The translations under genes and the position numbers were made by a program. From the NCBI GenBank assembly GCA_025558075.1, contig JAHLKF010000026.1, positions 1 through 64,000 of the forward strand: a stretch of DNA of 64,000 bases, written 5' to 3'. Below, in pieces: positions 24,323 through 36,600 of the stretch. The notes under the pieces were generated by a model. It made no database searches. It was not told the origin of the DNA and saw only the letters and a program-made list of their open reading frames with translations. The DNA comes from Gaertneriomyces semiglobifer (Eukaryota; Chytridiomycota; Chytridiomycetes; Spizellomycetales; Spizellomycetaceae). The number at the start of each line of letters is the position of its first letter. Within the stretch, counting starts at the first letter, position 1.

Positions 24323-27277
24323 ATGGTCAAGTACACTGTCCTTGCCGCCGCTGCGGCTCTCACCCTGTCCGCCCAGTCCCAGGCGGCCCCGGCACCTTCA
24401 TACAACTCGCCGGCAGTTCCCGCTTTCACCAGAGAGGCCTCCTTTAACACCTATGGAACAGCCGGTGCTCAGCTGCCAGAAGGCTTTGGTGACTTGGACG
24501 ACAGCGAGCTGGCTCTCGCGTTCTTGTTGGAAAAGACTCCCGGCCTCACAAGAAACGATCTCTTGGTCACCGATGAATACGTCACCGGTAACATCCGAAA
24601 GATCTACATCCAGCGCTCCATCAACGGTGTCCGTCTGTCCAACCAGGTCGCCAACATTGCCATCAGGGATGGCAAAATCATCTCATTCGGTTCCTCCATC
24701 GTCTCTCCCGCCAACTCGCTCACTGAGCCCGTCATCGATCCCCCAAAAGTCACAGTGGACGCTGCGCAGGCCGTCGCGAACGCTGAAAGGGTTTTGGGAT
24801 TGAAGAAGAACGACATCGAGCCGTACCTTCGTTACACTGAAACCGCCGAAGCCAAGTACAAGTACGTGTGGTGCTTCCAGGTGCGCAACGAAGTTGAGGA
24901 CCCCAACTTCCAATGGTTCGAAGTCGACGTCGCTGCCGATTCCGGAGAAATTGCTGCTACCTACTCTTGGGTCGCCCACGCCGCACAGTACTCGGCTGTC
25001 GACTTTCGTTCCAAGGACCCGAACCCAGACGACCACCTGATCACTCACGGTGACCTATCGTTGAAGAACGCGAGCCCCAATGGCTGGCACGACAACAACA
25101 AACAGACCAGCGGAAACAACGTCATCTCCTTCCGTAAGCAAGGATCGGAAAGGTTGTTGGTGAAGGGCAAGGGCGCTGAAGGCGATCAGTATGTCGCACC
25201 GTACGATCGCACCCAAAGCCCCAAAACACCCGAGCACCAGGACCTTGCGGTCATCAACAACTTTGTCACCGTTAACCGCATCCACGACCTTCTGTACCAA
25301 TACGGATTCACCGAAGACGCAGGCAACTTCCAAATCGACAACTTTGGCAAGGGTGGTAAGGGCGGCGATGCCGTCACTGTCTCTGCCCAAGATCCCGCTG
25401 GTGTCAACAATGCGGATTTCACCACTCCGCCTGACGGCCAAGCTGGTGTCATGCGCATGTACATCTTCACCTCCACCAACCCCAACCGTGACGCATCCTT
25501 GTCCAACGACGTCACCATTCACGAATATGTCCATGGCCTGAGCAACCGTCTTACCGGCGGTCCCGCTAACTCCAACTGTCTGCAAACCTTGCAGAGCCGT
25601 GGTATGGGTGAAGGTTGGGGTGACACCGTAGCCATCTTTGTTCAGCGTGATGCTACCCAGACGCGCAACGACGATGCCACCGTCGGCTCATGGGTCACCA
25701 ACAACCGCAACGGTATCCGCGCCAAACCCTACTCCACCGACTTCTCCCGCAACGACTTGAAGTATGCCAACATTGCCAGCATGACATCCGTCCATCAGGT
25801 TGGTACCGTCTGGGCCACCATGTGGAACGAGGTTTTCTGGAACTTGGTCGACCAAGCTGGCTTGGCTGAAGACATCTTCAACGCCCAGCAGGAGAAAGGA
25901 AACGTCATTGCCCTGCAATTGCTCGTGGACGGTCTTGCTCTTCAGCCGTGCAACCCCACCTTTGTGCAAGCGAGGGACGCCGTCCTTCAGGCCGAGCAGA
26001 CCCGCTACGGTGGAAAGTACAAGTGTGCGATCATCAAAGGATTTGCAAAGCGTGGATTGGGTATGCGTGCCACCTCGACTCCTGCGAACGACGAAACTGT
26101 GCCTCCAGAGTGCGAGGGTCCTGTCACCCCCAACCCAGAGCCCACTACCACCGTTGCCGTACCCACCGCTGAACCTACCACTGTTGCTCCTACCGTTGAG
26201 CCTACTACCACCGTGGCTGAGGAGACCACCACTGTTGCCCCTACCGTTGAGCCTACTACCACCGTGGCTGAAGAGACGACCACTGTTGCCCCTACCGTTG
26301 AGCCTACTACCACCACCGTGGCTGAGGAGACCACCGTTGTCGTTCCTACCACCGAGGTTGAGCAGACCACCGCCGCTCCGGCACCTACTACCGAGTTGGT
26401 ACCTGGTACCACTCAAGTTGAGCAGACCACCGCTGTCGCAACTACCCTTGCCGTTCCTGAGCCTCAGTCTACCTCCGCTGATGTCCCTGCTACTACCGTA
26501 GCTGCACCTGAGACTACCACCGCTCCCGACGCGCCCAAAACGACTGCTGCCGAGGAGCCCTGCACCACGGAGACTGTTGTTGTGCCCAGCGCCAGCACTG
26601 ACGTGCCATCCGTTCCTGGAACCACTGACGCCCCATCTGTCCCTGCCCCGACGACTGTTGCTGGCGAGGAGCCCTGCACTACGGAAACTGTTGCTGCGCC
26701 CAGCGCCAGCACTGACGTTCCATCCGTTCCCGGAACCACCGACGCCCCATCTGTCCCTGCCCCGACGACTGTTGCTGGCGAGGAGCCCTGCACTACCGAC
26801 ATCGAAGTTGTCCCTGTACCCACCACCGTTGCCGGCGAAGAGCCCTGCACTACCGACATCGAAGTTGTGCCCGCGCCTAGCAACACTGCTACTGTTGGAG
26901 CTCCCGAAGTGACCGTTCCTGCTTACAAAGTCCCTGGCCCAGCCTCTCCCGCACCATCCAGCGTCCCTGCCGCTGTCCCGACCAAAGTTCCGGGCCCTGC
27001 CTACCCTGCACCCCCACAACCTACACAGGGCACTCCATACCAACCCCCTGCTGGATCTATTCCTCCCGTGAGTGGATCCGTTCCTCCCGCTGATGGATCC
27101 GTTCCCGCTGATGGATCCATTCCTCCCGTTGGTGGACCGTCCCAGGAGGAGCCCAATAAGCCAGTTGTTGGCGACAATGGTGAGGCCGAAGTACCGATCT
27201 TCAGCTCAGCGCACAGGAGTGTCGGTGTTCCCTCCGTAGTCAGGTTGGCTTTCGGTGTGTGGAAGTTGGTGTTCTAG
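24323..27277 (+). CDS. Secreted M36 metalloprotease (fungalysin) with Thr/Val/Pro stalk
   Basis: Zinc endopeptidase of the fungalysin family, secreted as a pre-pro-enzyme. Single exon, 984 aa. A signal peptide occupies about residues 1-21 (VLAAAAALTLSA, cleaved near SQAAP). An FTP-type propeptide runs to about residue 230. The catalytic domain holds the zinc motif HEYVHG (His about 400, Glu 401, His 404) and the downstream GEGWGD providing the third ligand near residue 430. Ordinary fungalysins end near residue 600-640. Here a further ~350 residues follow, made of Thr/Val/Glu/Pro repeats, two near-identical CTTE-containing copies and Gly/Pro/Ser blocks. The last residues are hydrophobic (VRLAFGVWKLVF), which could be a GPI-anchor signal. 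That would place the enzyme on the cell wall. Confidence 0.94.
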   Translation: MVKYTVLAAAAALTLSAQSQAAPAPSYNSPAVPAFTREASFNTYGTAGAQLPEGFGDLDDSELALAFLLEKTPGLTRNDLLVTDEYVTGNIRKIYIQRSINGVRLSNQVANIAIRDGKIISFGSSIVSPANSLTEPVIDPPKVTVDAAQAVANAERVLGLKKNDIEPYLRYTETAEAKYKYVWCFQVRNEVEDPNFQWFEVDVAADSGEIAATYSWVAHAAQYSAVDFRSKDPNPDDHLITHGDLSLKNASPNGWHDNNKQTSGNNVISFRKQGSERLLVKGKGAEGDQYVAPYDRTQSPKTPEHQDLAVINNFVTVNRIHDLLYQYGFTEDAGNFQIDNFGKGGKGGDAVTVSAQDPAGVNNADFTTPPDGQAGVMRMYIFTSTNPNRDASLSNDVTIHEYVHGLSNRLTGGPANSNCLQTLQSRGMGEGWGDTVAIFVQRDATQTRNDDATVGSWVTNNRNGIRAKPYSTDFSRNDLKYANIASMTSVHQVGTVWATMWNEVFWNLVDQAGLAEDIFNAQQEKGNVIALQLLVDGLALQPCNPTFVQARDAVLQAEQTRYGGKYKCAIIKGFAKRGLGMRATSTPANDETVPPECEGPVTPNPEPTTTVAVPTAEPTTVAPTVEPTTTVAEETTTVAPTVEPTTTVAEETTTVAPTVEPTTTTVAEETTVVVPTTEVEQTTAAPAPTTELVPGTTQVEQTTAVATTLAVPEPQSTSADVPATTVAAPETTTAPDAPKTTAAEEPCTTETVVVPSASTDVPSVPGTTDAPSVPAPTTVAGEEPCTTETVAAPSASTDVPSVPGTTDAPSVPAPTTVAGEEPCTTDIEVVPVPTTVAGEEPCTTDIEVVPAPSNTATVGAPEVTVPAYKVPGPASPAPSSVPAAVPTKVPGPAYPAPPQPTQGTPYQPPAGSIPPVSGSVPPADGSVPADGSIPPVGGPSQEEPNKPVVGDNGEAEVPIFSSAHRSVGVPSVVRLAFGVWKLVF
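26140..27125 (+). repeat. Thr/Pro-rich repeat stalk within fungalysin
   Basis: In-frame tandem repeats: four copies of an EPTTTVAEETT-type unit of about 45-48 nt (26155-26340), two copies of a ~126-nt unit starting with the CTTE block (26556-26810), then DGS/PPV repeats. Near-identity between copies at silent sites points to recent duplication. Confidence 0.75.
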
Positions 27278-28155
27278 ATTTTACATTTGTGAGCTTGGAC
27301 AAATAGTGATTCAACAGACTTTGAGGAGAGTGTATAGGACTTTTTTGGTTAGTTCTGTAGACAACCTGTAGACGATCGGAACGTTTTTTTTTTTTTTTTC
27401 GTCTCATAGGCTCGTTTGGCGTCATGTTATAATTTTGGTAATGAAGATTCTATAACCATTACCTGCAAACAGTTGTTCCCAAAGGCCAAAAAAGCGCGAG
27501 TTGAGCTGAACGAATGCTTACGTACTAACTCCGCCGCCCGCTGAGATAATCTGTAATCGATATGCGCAACACGTCACTGGTGTGGGACACGTCCCCGCAA
27601 CGCCTTTTGCGCACGCCCCCAAGTCTCGCGCCGCCGCTCGTCCGTTTTCCCCTTTCGCATTTCGTCAACGAACAAGAACACACACACTCGACGACGCTAA
27701 ATATATCATAAAAGACCGAACGCAGGCGGGTGGACCCCTCCCAACTGAAGACAGGGTAACTACTATTCATGGCCTGCACGGTGGTGCTATTCACGACGGC
27801 TGATTAAAAGGGCCCTAGCTCGCTTCGTCAATACAAGTTTCTCGCCGAATCCGTGGGAGTACATTTGAAAGCAGAACCTCAGTTAGACGCTGAAAGAGAA
27901 AGTTTGCCCAGGCGATCCCCGAGTCATTCATTCGTACACCCTGTCAACACATACAAGATCCCTACTAAGCAAAAAGTCAATCTTGGAGGATTTTTGGGTT
28001 TCTTGTTATCGCAAAGAAGAGAGAGACACCATCAAAAAAGAAAGAGGAACGACTGGATTCTCACCATCACCCTGCCTCGACCACCTTCCTTGTGGAAACA
28101 TTTGATAGTTATATGACCTCTACTGTCCGTGCGCTTAGTACAAGTTCATAGGAAA
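27278..28155. other. Intergenic region after fungalysin
   Basis: No gene seen. Includes a 17-nt poly-T tract at 27384-27400 in the fungalysin 3' region, and small open frames without family resemblance. The end forms the leader of the next membrane-protein gene. Confidence 0.35.
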
Positions 28156-29226
28156 ATGTCTCCTACCAGAGGAGTTGGATGGAGAGCCCTTTTCGGCGTC
28201 GCCACCGCGCTGGCTGCAGAAGTGAGTGGTGCGTTGACCTCCTTAGACATCGTTCCATCGACATCGGTGTCTTGTACGGCGGCCCCTGCCACTGGATATT
28301 GCGACAATCAGCATCCGATCCACGTCGTTGCCGGGGAACAGGTCATTTTGAAATGGACCAGAGATGACTCTACGACGGACGGAATAGATATCGGGTTCCA
28401 CGCATCACAAGAACCGGAAGGTATTACATATATTAAAAAGGGCGTATCAGCAACATTACCAGAGTATTCGTTCATCATGCCGCCCACGACCCTCTCAAAC
28501 TTTGTCTTTTCTGCCTCGTACAACACACCGGGATCAACCCCCATCTTCTCACCACCTCTGGCGGCCGCGAAGAGTAAGACAGATGCAGAACCTCCCAAAG
28601 ACGTATCGCATATCTATGTCATCATTGGGCTCTCTTCACTTGCTGCACTCGTCATATTGATCAGTGCCTGGACGTGGTGGAAGTGCCATGTGCGGAAGCG
28701 ACCGGGGTATCAGGATCGCAAGTATCAGCGCAAGCTAGGAGTGAGCGTCGTACGATGCAAGATGCAGAGGATGTGGAGGGACAGTTTGCAAAGAATGGAA
28801 CGCCGACCCAGTGATGATGCTGAGAACCACCGACATGTGGCTATGTCGCCTGAAGACAATGAAGCGCAATTGCCGTCTCCATCAAGTTTTCAGAGTTCAA
28901 TGAGGCTGCCTTCACAGCAGAGCTCGAATTTTCCGGGGCATGGATGCTTTCGACCCTCAAGCGATATCCTGCCACCGACTCTGTGTCGCACATATACATG
29001 GCAAGACAAGCCCCGAGTGCCTCGACCACCCAGCGAGACGGGGATGGATATCAGACAAGAGAACGCGAATCCATTCAGTGACCCTACCGCGGGATGGGAC
29101 GATGGATGGAAGCGAACGAGTTATAAAGAGAACGATGTGCTTTTAGATGATGCCAGCGCCATTGATGTGGATCTAACTGTAGATTCAGTGTCCGAGGGAA
29201 GGAGCACTGGGCGAACTGTAGTTTAG
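28156..29226 (+). CDS. Single-pass type I membrane protein, unknown function
   Basis: Intronless, 356 aa from the ATG at 28156. A signal peptide is seen at about residues 10-27 (ALFGVATALAAEVSGA). An ectodomain of about 120 residues has alternating hydrophobic strands and two Cys pairs, with a pattern (VVAGEQVILKW, later FVFSASYN) weakly like Kre9/KNH-type surface domains. One membrane segment follows (IYVIIGLSSLAALVILISAW, about residues 155-175). The cytoplasmic tail is basic, then Ser/Pro-rich. It is likely a cell-surface sensor or wall-associated protein; the role is not deducible. Confidence 0.75.
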   Translation: MSPTRGVGWRALFGVATALAAEVSGALTSLDIVPSTSVSCTAAPATGYCDNQHPIHVVAGEQVILKWTRDDSTTDGIDIGFHASQEPEGITYIKKGVSATLPEYSFIMPPTTLSNFVFSASYNTPGSTPIFSPPLAAAKSKTDAEPPKDVSHIYVIIGLSSLAALVILISAWTWWKCHVRKRPGYQDRKYQRKLGVSVVRCKMQRMWRDSLQRMERRPSDDAENHRHVAMSPEDNEAQLPSPSSFQSSMRLPSQQSSNFPGHGCFRPSSDILPPTLCRTYTWQDKPRVPRPPSETGMDIRQENANPFSDPTAGWDDGWKRTSYKENDVLLDDASAIDVDLTVDSVSEGRSTGRTVV

Positions 29227-29558
29227 ATAGATACGTTTCCATCGCTTGTACATGTAGATAGTGCTTGTTTTGGTGTGATTTGAATCTGTATCTGCTCAAA
29301 CCAAACCTAATTTCGTGTGTTCTGTTGGACACCCGACTTTGCTTATGTCATTGCATCAGGTTGGTGCACAGTCATCCAATCTTCGGATGTGAACCTCACA
29401 CGTATCTGTCACTTCCAACTGGCAACGTCCTGAAAGGGGAACCTGCAGGCGGTAGGCTGCAGTGAAGAGATACAGAACAGATACGTCGCAAAGTGGGAAG
29501 CTGAGGAAGAGCAGTGTTTGACGTTGGTTACATCACGGGACGAAAGATTCGAGAAGCA
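29227..29558. other. Short intergenic region
   Basis: About 330 nt between the membrane protein and the FYR-domain gene; nothing recognisable beyond UTR sequence. Confidence 0.35.
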
Positions 29559-31113
29559 ATGGCGCCTGCTTCAACACCTCGGGGCAAAAAGGAGAAGCTG
29601 CCATCTGCCCCAAGCGAGGAAAAGTACAAGCTCTTAAAGTTGCGATTGAAGGAAATTCTGGAAGTAAGGATAATATGAGGTACTTGTCACTAGGATTGGC
29701 TGAGTGTTAACCTGCATCTTCCGTGTAGGACCATGATCGGATGACAGCGCATCTCCGAAAGGCCAAAGCCAAAATCCATCGCCTACGACGAGAGAAAGAA
29801 CTCTTGCTAGATCGATTAGAGAGATATGAGCATGTTTCATCCTCGGAAAATGAAGAGAATGGTTCCCCGGGTGCGTCATCAGGAGATGAAGAAGGGTCCG
29901 GCAGTGGCGGAGACGACTCTTCCAGAGACTCTGACGTGTCCGATGAAGCATCTGGTGCATCAGAGGCGTCAGGCGGGTATAACAATGGCCCTCATTCTTC
30001 CAAGCGGAGAAAGTACAATGATTCGAGACCGTTTCCCTATGAACTCCCTGGCATGCCGTTGCCGATACATGAACCGCCAATACGCGATATCGATGCGGGA
30101 ATAGAAGAGGCAACACGAGCAGCAGCGACGGGGAGACCAGCACCCATGTTCCATGGCTTTGATATACCTCAAATCGAGGTTCATGCACATCATCAGCATG
30201 GTGCAGGATCACCGATACCTCGTCCGGCAACACCAAGTGGAGCAAGTAATAATGAAACGGTCAAGAAGTCAAGAAAAGCGCAGCATCCGCCTTCAAGACG
30301 TGTAGCAAATATTCATAAACTGCGGAAAGTTCAGCATGTGCCTTTGGATGAATCAGGGAAACCTATTCTGCCGGTGACAATTGGAATCATTACTGTACAT
30401 CAGTTGGGCACGGTTGTGTGGGACCGAAAGGGTTACTACAACGATCGGTATATCTTTCCTGTGGGATACACGTCGACAAGGTGAGACCCAGACCTTTTTA
30501 AATGCATGCCTCATGTATCTCACGTTGGTGGTTTTCCAGATCGTATGCCAGCATGATCCATCTCGGCCAGACCACAAATTACACGTGTAGCGTAGGTGAG
30601 GGACCCGATGGTCCCCGTTTCTACGTTACGCCAGCGGATGCTCCAGATCGGGTCGCCGAAGGGTCGACACCCACCGGCGCATGGACAGTCATCGTCAAAG
30701 CGGTCAACGCCCTTCGCGGAAAAGAACAAACCTCCACAGTGTCTGGCCCAGATTACTTCGGATTTTCACACCCGACCATTTCCAAACTCATTCAAGACTT
30801 GCCGGATGTGGATAAGTGTGAGGGGTACATATGGCAACAGTTTGAGGAGATCAGAGGTCGCGGAACGAAGCGTGTCAGAAGTGGATCTGCTGCTCCAGTT
30901 TTGCCATCTGCGTCACCACTGGCTACCGCGAGCGTCACAAGTTCGCCAAAGCGAAAGGTACCGACAGAACTTTTGGAACTGCCGCCGGATTGGGGTGAAC
31001 TGGGCCATTCAAGCGGTCCGTCTGGGTACCTGGAGCCTGCTGGTTACTCGCGAGGCCAGAGTCCTGAAAGCGATAGTATGGTGAGTGAGGAGGATGAGAG
31101 CGATGATGAATGA
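29559..31113 (+). CDS. TBRG1-like nuclear protein with FYRN and FYRC domains
   Basis: Three exons: 29559-29663, 29729-30480 and 30540-31113; introns are 65 and 59 nt and frames rejoin (phases 0 and 2). The product is 476 aa. A coiled-coil N-terminus (KYKLLKLRLKEILE, then AHLRKAKAKIHRLRREKELL) is followed by an acidic Ser-rich stretch. The FYRN (VVWDRKGYYNDRYIFPVGYTS) and FYRC (DGPRFYVTPADAPDRV and GPDYFGFSHPTISKLI) halves are adjacent. This arrangement matches TBRG1-type chromatin proteins rather than MLL or JARID1 proteins, which carry FYR domains with SET or Jumonji. An acidic tail ends it. It is probably a chromatin or transcription regulator. An AATAAA-like signal lies near 31204. Confidence 0.88.
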
Positions 31114-31277
31114 AACTTCGATCGTTGTATAGTCTATTGGATTATAGATGCAAGTGTGCTTTGAAGCATGCCCCCTAATGCCCTACAATGTATGCCAAAC
31201 TTTGAAATAAATAAGTGCTCCTCAGCAGGTGAAAGTTATCTATAACTATTCTACCTATGCAATCTTTCTACTATGCC

Positions 31278-32566
31278 CTATTGCCGCCCATCATACTCAT
31301 AATTGTAGCCATCATAACTCTCCCTCCACCGGGTGCTACTCTCGGTGACGGCACTGACATCTTCGCTGCTGCTACTTACCACTGTGGGTTCAGTCTCTAT
31401 GATCATTGGGATATCACCTTCAGGAGGAACCAATACTGTGCGAGGTGCGGAGAGGGTTGTAGGTAGAGAAGAGTGTGCAGAGATGGTTGGATAAGAGTTC
31501 TCAGCAGCAGTGGCGTACGACGTTCGGGAGTATCGGGCTGCAGGCGCTGGTGTCGGCGTTGGATACGTGACTGGAGAGTGTGGCGGAGACCCTATAGGAG
31601 ACATCGGCGGACTTGTCGACCTCGCTTCCAGTGGAGTGGATATGGGAGTGGAGTACTGGTTTTGGGAAGCGTTTCGGTTTTTCTTTGACGAGCGTTTCCA
31701 GCCTTCCCAGTTCACGATGCTGGGTGTTCGCACCGCATCATTGTCGATTGGGGTGTTACTAGCATTCCAATCGCGCAAGGCTAATAGGATGACTCCAGGA
31801 ACTCCTGCGACGGCAGTCGCCATCGCCACGCAAACAAAGATAAACGACAATGAGAGCTTGTACGACACCGTCACGGTGTTGAATGGCACACGCGATAGTT
31901 GCGAGGAGAGTTCAGATAGATCGCGCAGTAGCGAGAGGATTGTCAAAAGAAGAATGGTTGCCGTGAGTGTACATAATGCTAAAAGAAGTACGAATCGGTT
32001 AGGCTTAGTGGCGACCAAATGCACGGATGCGGCCTCAACTTACCCATGGCAACACCACCGCCCACTGCAAATATACCTCCTGCTGCAGCTCTCTTCCCAC
32101 CTTTCGCTCCAACCTTTTTCGCTATCAACGCGATCGCTAACCCGATCAAGTTAAACAACCCGCCCAACAGCGCCAAGCACATCAGTACTCGGGCAGCATT
32201 CATTCGTGGGCATAGCTCCCCTTCCTTATCCACAAATTCTTGCGCCAATCCAAATGCAGTCTCATTGCGTGTCCCGGTTTCCACGTTTTCTAATTGCGAG
32301 AGAGATCGTCCTGCTTCGGTGTTGCCGCAGGGAAGGTCCAGATCTATGCATCCACTGTCCTCATTGCACCGACGCCAAAATCCGACTTTTGTGGAGAGCG
32401 ATGAGAGAGATGATGGTGTTGTGTCTGGTCCATTTGTGGCGGCGGGAATGTTGCGTGCAATGTATAGGGATGAAATGCCTTGTGAGACGGCGTTGAAAGT
32501 CAGGGACAAAACGGAGAGAACGAGGAGGAACAGGCACAGCTTGGGAATGGCCAACGTTTTACTCAT
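31278..32566 (-). CDS. Four-TM (SUR7/PalI/claudin-like) membrane protein
   Basis: Two exons on the minus strand: 32566-32044 and 31978-31278, with a 65-nt phase 1 intron. The product is 407 aa. There are four membrane segments: near residues 8-28, about 140-165 (CLALLGGLFNLIGLAIAL), about 176-195 and about 220-245. The large loop between TM1 and TM2 has Cys residues (RRCNEDSGC and DLPCGN), as in claudin-like and SUR7/PalI proteins of fungal plasma membranes. The C-terminal tail is Ser/Pro/Thr-rich and cytoplasmic. Family assignment rests on topology only. Confidence 0.7.
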
Positions 32567-33661
32567 AATGGGATTTTATGACCTGGACGCCGACAAGATA
32601 GTCTTTTGAAAGCGATTTGCAGATGTTCACCACAACGGGAGGCTCCCTAGGGTCCTGGAAGTTTGCCGAAAGGCGACAGCTGCTGCAATGATCAAGGGCA
32701 CACGTCGTAACGTTCCAGCTGACAACCTCCCTATTCTCATCCAGACTCTCACAGACTCTCACCCTGTCGAATTAATATTGTCCGTTGGCCAGTTTCAATG
32801 TTTCCCACTGTAACGTCGTGACAAAAGATGCGCATTTTTGGCTGTCAAAAAGTTTCGTAACTCGTAACACGACCACGCAACAATTGAAGCACTCGGAACG
32901 GAACAATCCACAATGTAAATTTGAAGGATTCAAACAAGAAGTTCAACAACATTGGACAGTGGACTTTGCAGCAGCGCAAGCGCTTCTTTGGTGTGCGGGT
33001 GTAAACCACAATGGGCAACAGTAGCCACCCGCATAGGAGCCTACCCTTAAGCCTCGAGTACTCACTTTGACCAATTGACTGCAGCAGATTAGCGGGTAGG
33101 GACCCAATGCGCAGGACTTGATGGAGCTGCTGCTCGATCTAGTCTGTACGGAAAAGCACTTTCTCTCTCTCCATCATTTACACCTTGCTGCAGTATCAAA
33201 GTCGGCAAGAATAGTTAAAGGCCCGTTGTCTTCAGTGAGTGTGGTTAGGGTTGTCTGATTTGATAATCAGCGGAGTTTTAGCCGAACGCGTCCAACGATT
33301 TAAAGGTCGAGCTCCTTTTGTTTGTGGTCAAGGGATGTGTTAGAACATCTGATGTGTTGCGTCTTCAAGACTATTAGGCGGATGATTCATGCGATGAGGG
33401 GAACGTATCTTGATCGCGCTCCCAGCTTACTATGTTTAGACAGGGTGTTGTGTGTGCACTCTACTTTTTGGCTTGCGCCTTTATTTGCCCTTGCCAAACA
33501 ATGCAGTTCCAAACCCTCGGAAACTTCTACCGGTAATGTAAACTTAAAATACACCGGTCCCCCACGGACTTCTTAAGAACTTAAACATCAGCACCATACC
33601 CGACGAGTTGCCAGATAGTGTTGGCGTTACAGGCAGTAATAACAACAACTAATTTTCAACC
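32567..33661. other. Divergent intergenic region (four-TM protein / oxidase fusion)
   Basis: 1.1 kb between two divergent starts. Frames at 32785-33024 and 33322-33576 lack family resemblance and good start context, so I see no gene. It presumably carries both promoters. Confidence 0.4.
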
Positions 33662-36600
33662 ATGCTGTGGAGAACATGGCTTCTCCTCATTCAAATCTTG
33701 AGCTTTGGTGGAACATGTGTATGGGCGGACATTTACATGCGTAAGTGGCAATGCGACTGGTACCTTCGCCATTGACTCATGTACTCATCGTCCTATTAGA
33801 CAACCCTCGTGGCTCTAACAACAAGCTCAATGAACAGAATAACAACCGCAATAATGGGAACCGCCTTTTTGACAGTCAAAACAACGGGAACGGTGGATAC
33901 AACCATGGCGACAAGTGTGACGGCCCATGCCATGGCAATGGCAACGGGGAAAACGCGGAGTATAACAAAGACCTTCCCGGCGCCGGAGAAGGAATCATGG
34001 AGTTCTATGAAGGGAGTGAGCTCCAGGTGGAGTGGACGAACCAACATGGGTGCGGCTTAAATCCTCGATTGCACTGCAATGTAGTGATGCAGTACATGTG
34101 CGAGGATTCGGCTCCCGGTTTACGCGATGGAACGACCACTGACACGATTCCTGTCATCGACGCAGACAATATTGTTTATCCCAATGACTGGCTCACCTAT
34201 GGTCAACATGAGCCGTTTTGGTATTACAATCAATGCAGCGTCCGACCCCGGAACAAGGGCCTGTTCCTTGCGGACCGCAATTTGGGAGGCGGACAAGCTA
34301 CGGCCAGATACACTCGCCAGAACAATGGTGGGACTCGATATGGGTACGAATGCCCTGAAGAAAAAGACTACTATCCTTACTGGCACCCAACTCCTTGGAG
34401 AGATATTTATACGTGCACAGATGAGCCGGCGCGATGTAGTTATTACCGCGAGCAATCACAGAATGTCGTCAATAAAGGCAATTGCAGTCTTCCAAGTTAT
34501 AATGTCAAGTTGGACTGCGAAAATGCCGGAGGACGTTGGGAATTCGTGGGAAAATGGAACATGGATAAACCGGAATGTGGAATATGCCCCACCACTCGCA
34601 ACAACCACCTAGGTGAAGCGTCTAACTCTCCTGGTCAAGGACCGCATTATACGTGGACGATTCCGGAAGATCTTCATCCGGATGGAGCTCTCTGCGTTCT
34701 CCGTATTCGGTACAACATCTCGACATTCGATTACGACGGTTGGTCTACCGACTCCTTGTTCAATGGCCAAAACTCAAAGGTCAAGGGGAACCCCACGAAC
34801 GACTTTGTTGGTCTCGGGCAGAACTCGTCTGGACCGCTCACGCTCAACATCAATACTGCTCAGTTCGGGCGGACTTTTCAGGACCGTTCGCATGTTTTCC
34901 GAATTCGTAAGGCCCCAAAGGACCTCAAGCGCAACTTTATCGGTACCAGCAAGATCATCAACCTGAACGTACGCGGGCGCCGCGGGAATATTGTTCAAGT
35001 CTACCCATCCGTTGAGTACGACTTTGTGCCCAATACGGTAAATGCCAAAAAAGGAGATTTTCTGCATATCCAATGGGTCGGGTCTGACTCCAATCCTAAT
35101 AACGATGGGAACGGCCGTATTCGCACAGATCGCAGCAATCTGGTCCTTGTCAGCTCTCAAGGCGTAAATTACCCACTGAACATTAACCCAGATGGTGCCT
35201 CGGCCCCAACGCATTTCACCAATCACCGAGATATTATCTCGCGTCTGGCGTATCTCGACCAAACAAATTGCGACTTGACGACTAATGATGCCAATGATAT
35301 TCGCAACTGTGGACGGTTGAATAGCGCACCCGCATATTTCAATGCAGGGTTGGTGAGGATTGATAACACGGGCACCTTCAACTTGATCAGCACTCGAAAC
35401 AATGCGTTCTCCAATCGAGAACAAAAAATGACCCTTAAGGTCAGCCAGGATATGGCGGCCATCGGAGCCGCAATTGGAATTGCTGTCGCAGGAGTGGCTT
35501 TTCTTGCAGGTACGGGATATGCAGCTGTTGGTGTGGCAGCATATGGCTTGGCAAACCCGGGCACCATGGCTGGAGCTGTTGTGGCGTTCCTGGGCATCAA
35601 GAAGCGTCAAAAGAAGAAGCGTAGCCCTGACGTACTGGAAGTTGGAGAGGCGGAGAAGAAGGTTGGATGGCTTCGCGCTAAGCTTCAGAAGCTTTGGTGG
35701 TGGGAAGGACCGCGAATCATGGTGGTCGGTTTGTACACACTCGCAAACATCATCGTGTGGATCTACGGATGGGCTTCGAATAAGGACGTGTCACCCGCCC
35801 CATACTTTCCCTACGCCAAAGGCTTTGGAAAGATGCTCAACGTCAACTGCTCGTTCATTATTCTACCAGTTTTGCGCAATATCCTTTGCTGGCTACGTTC
35901 CACGCCCGTCGCTGACATAATTCCCTTGAATGACAATATTAAGATGCACAAGATCGTCTTTGGCTTCACAGCTTTTGGAGGACTTGCTCACGCGACACTC
36001 CATTATCTCAACTTCGCTTGGGCTCACCAACGCTTCGGCGAGAGCATTGCCAAACAAGCCCTCGGTAATCTTGTCGGCATCACCGGACACCTGATTAGCT
36101 TCATCATGCTTCTTATGGCTATCACGGCGTTCTTCAACCGGAAGTTGATCAACTGCTTTGGCCGCAGGTTCGACGGTTACCGTACCTTTTTGCTGGTACA
36201 CAAGTTGTGGATTCCCTGCTTTGTTTTTCTCTGGCTCCACGGTCCGCAGTTCTGGGCGTTTTCCATCTGGCCATTGCTGCTCATGGGAATGGAGAAAATG
36301 GTTCAAACGTCCCGCGCAAGGGTTGACGTCGCGATTGTGGAAGCCAAGATTGTTGGGCGCGATGTCCTTGCTCTCAAGATGAAGCTCCAGAGCAAACGCA
36401 AATTCGTTTACAAAGCTGGAGAGTACCTCTATCTCAATTGTCCTCAAATTGCAGAACTCGAATGGCATCCTTTTACCATATCAAGTGCCCCGGAGGACGC
36501 TTATTTCAGCTGCCATATACGCTGCAGACCTGACATGGATTGGTGCTTTCAGCTGAGAACATTGCTAGGCCTAGCATCAAGCGACAAAGCCGCCAAGCCG

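Noticed and set aside
25688..27043. 451-codon antisense frame over fungalysin
   Set aside because: Gly/Ser/Arg-rich mirror of the Thr/Pro repeat stalk; open only because the repeats are multiples of three.
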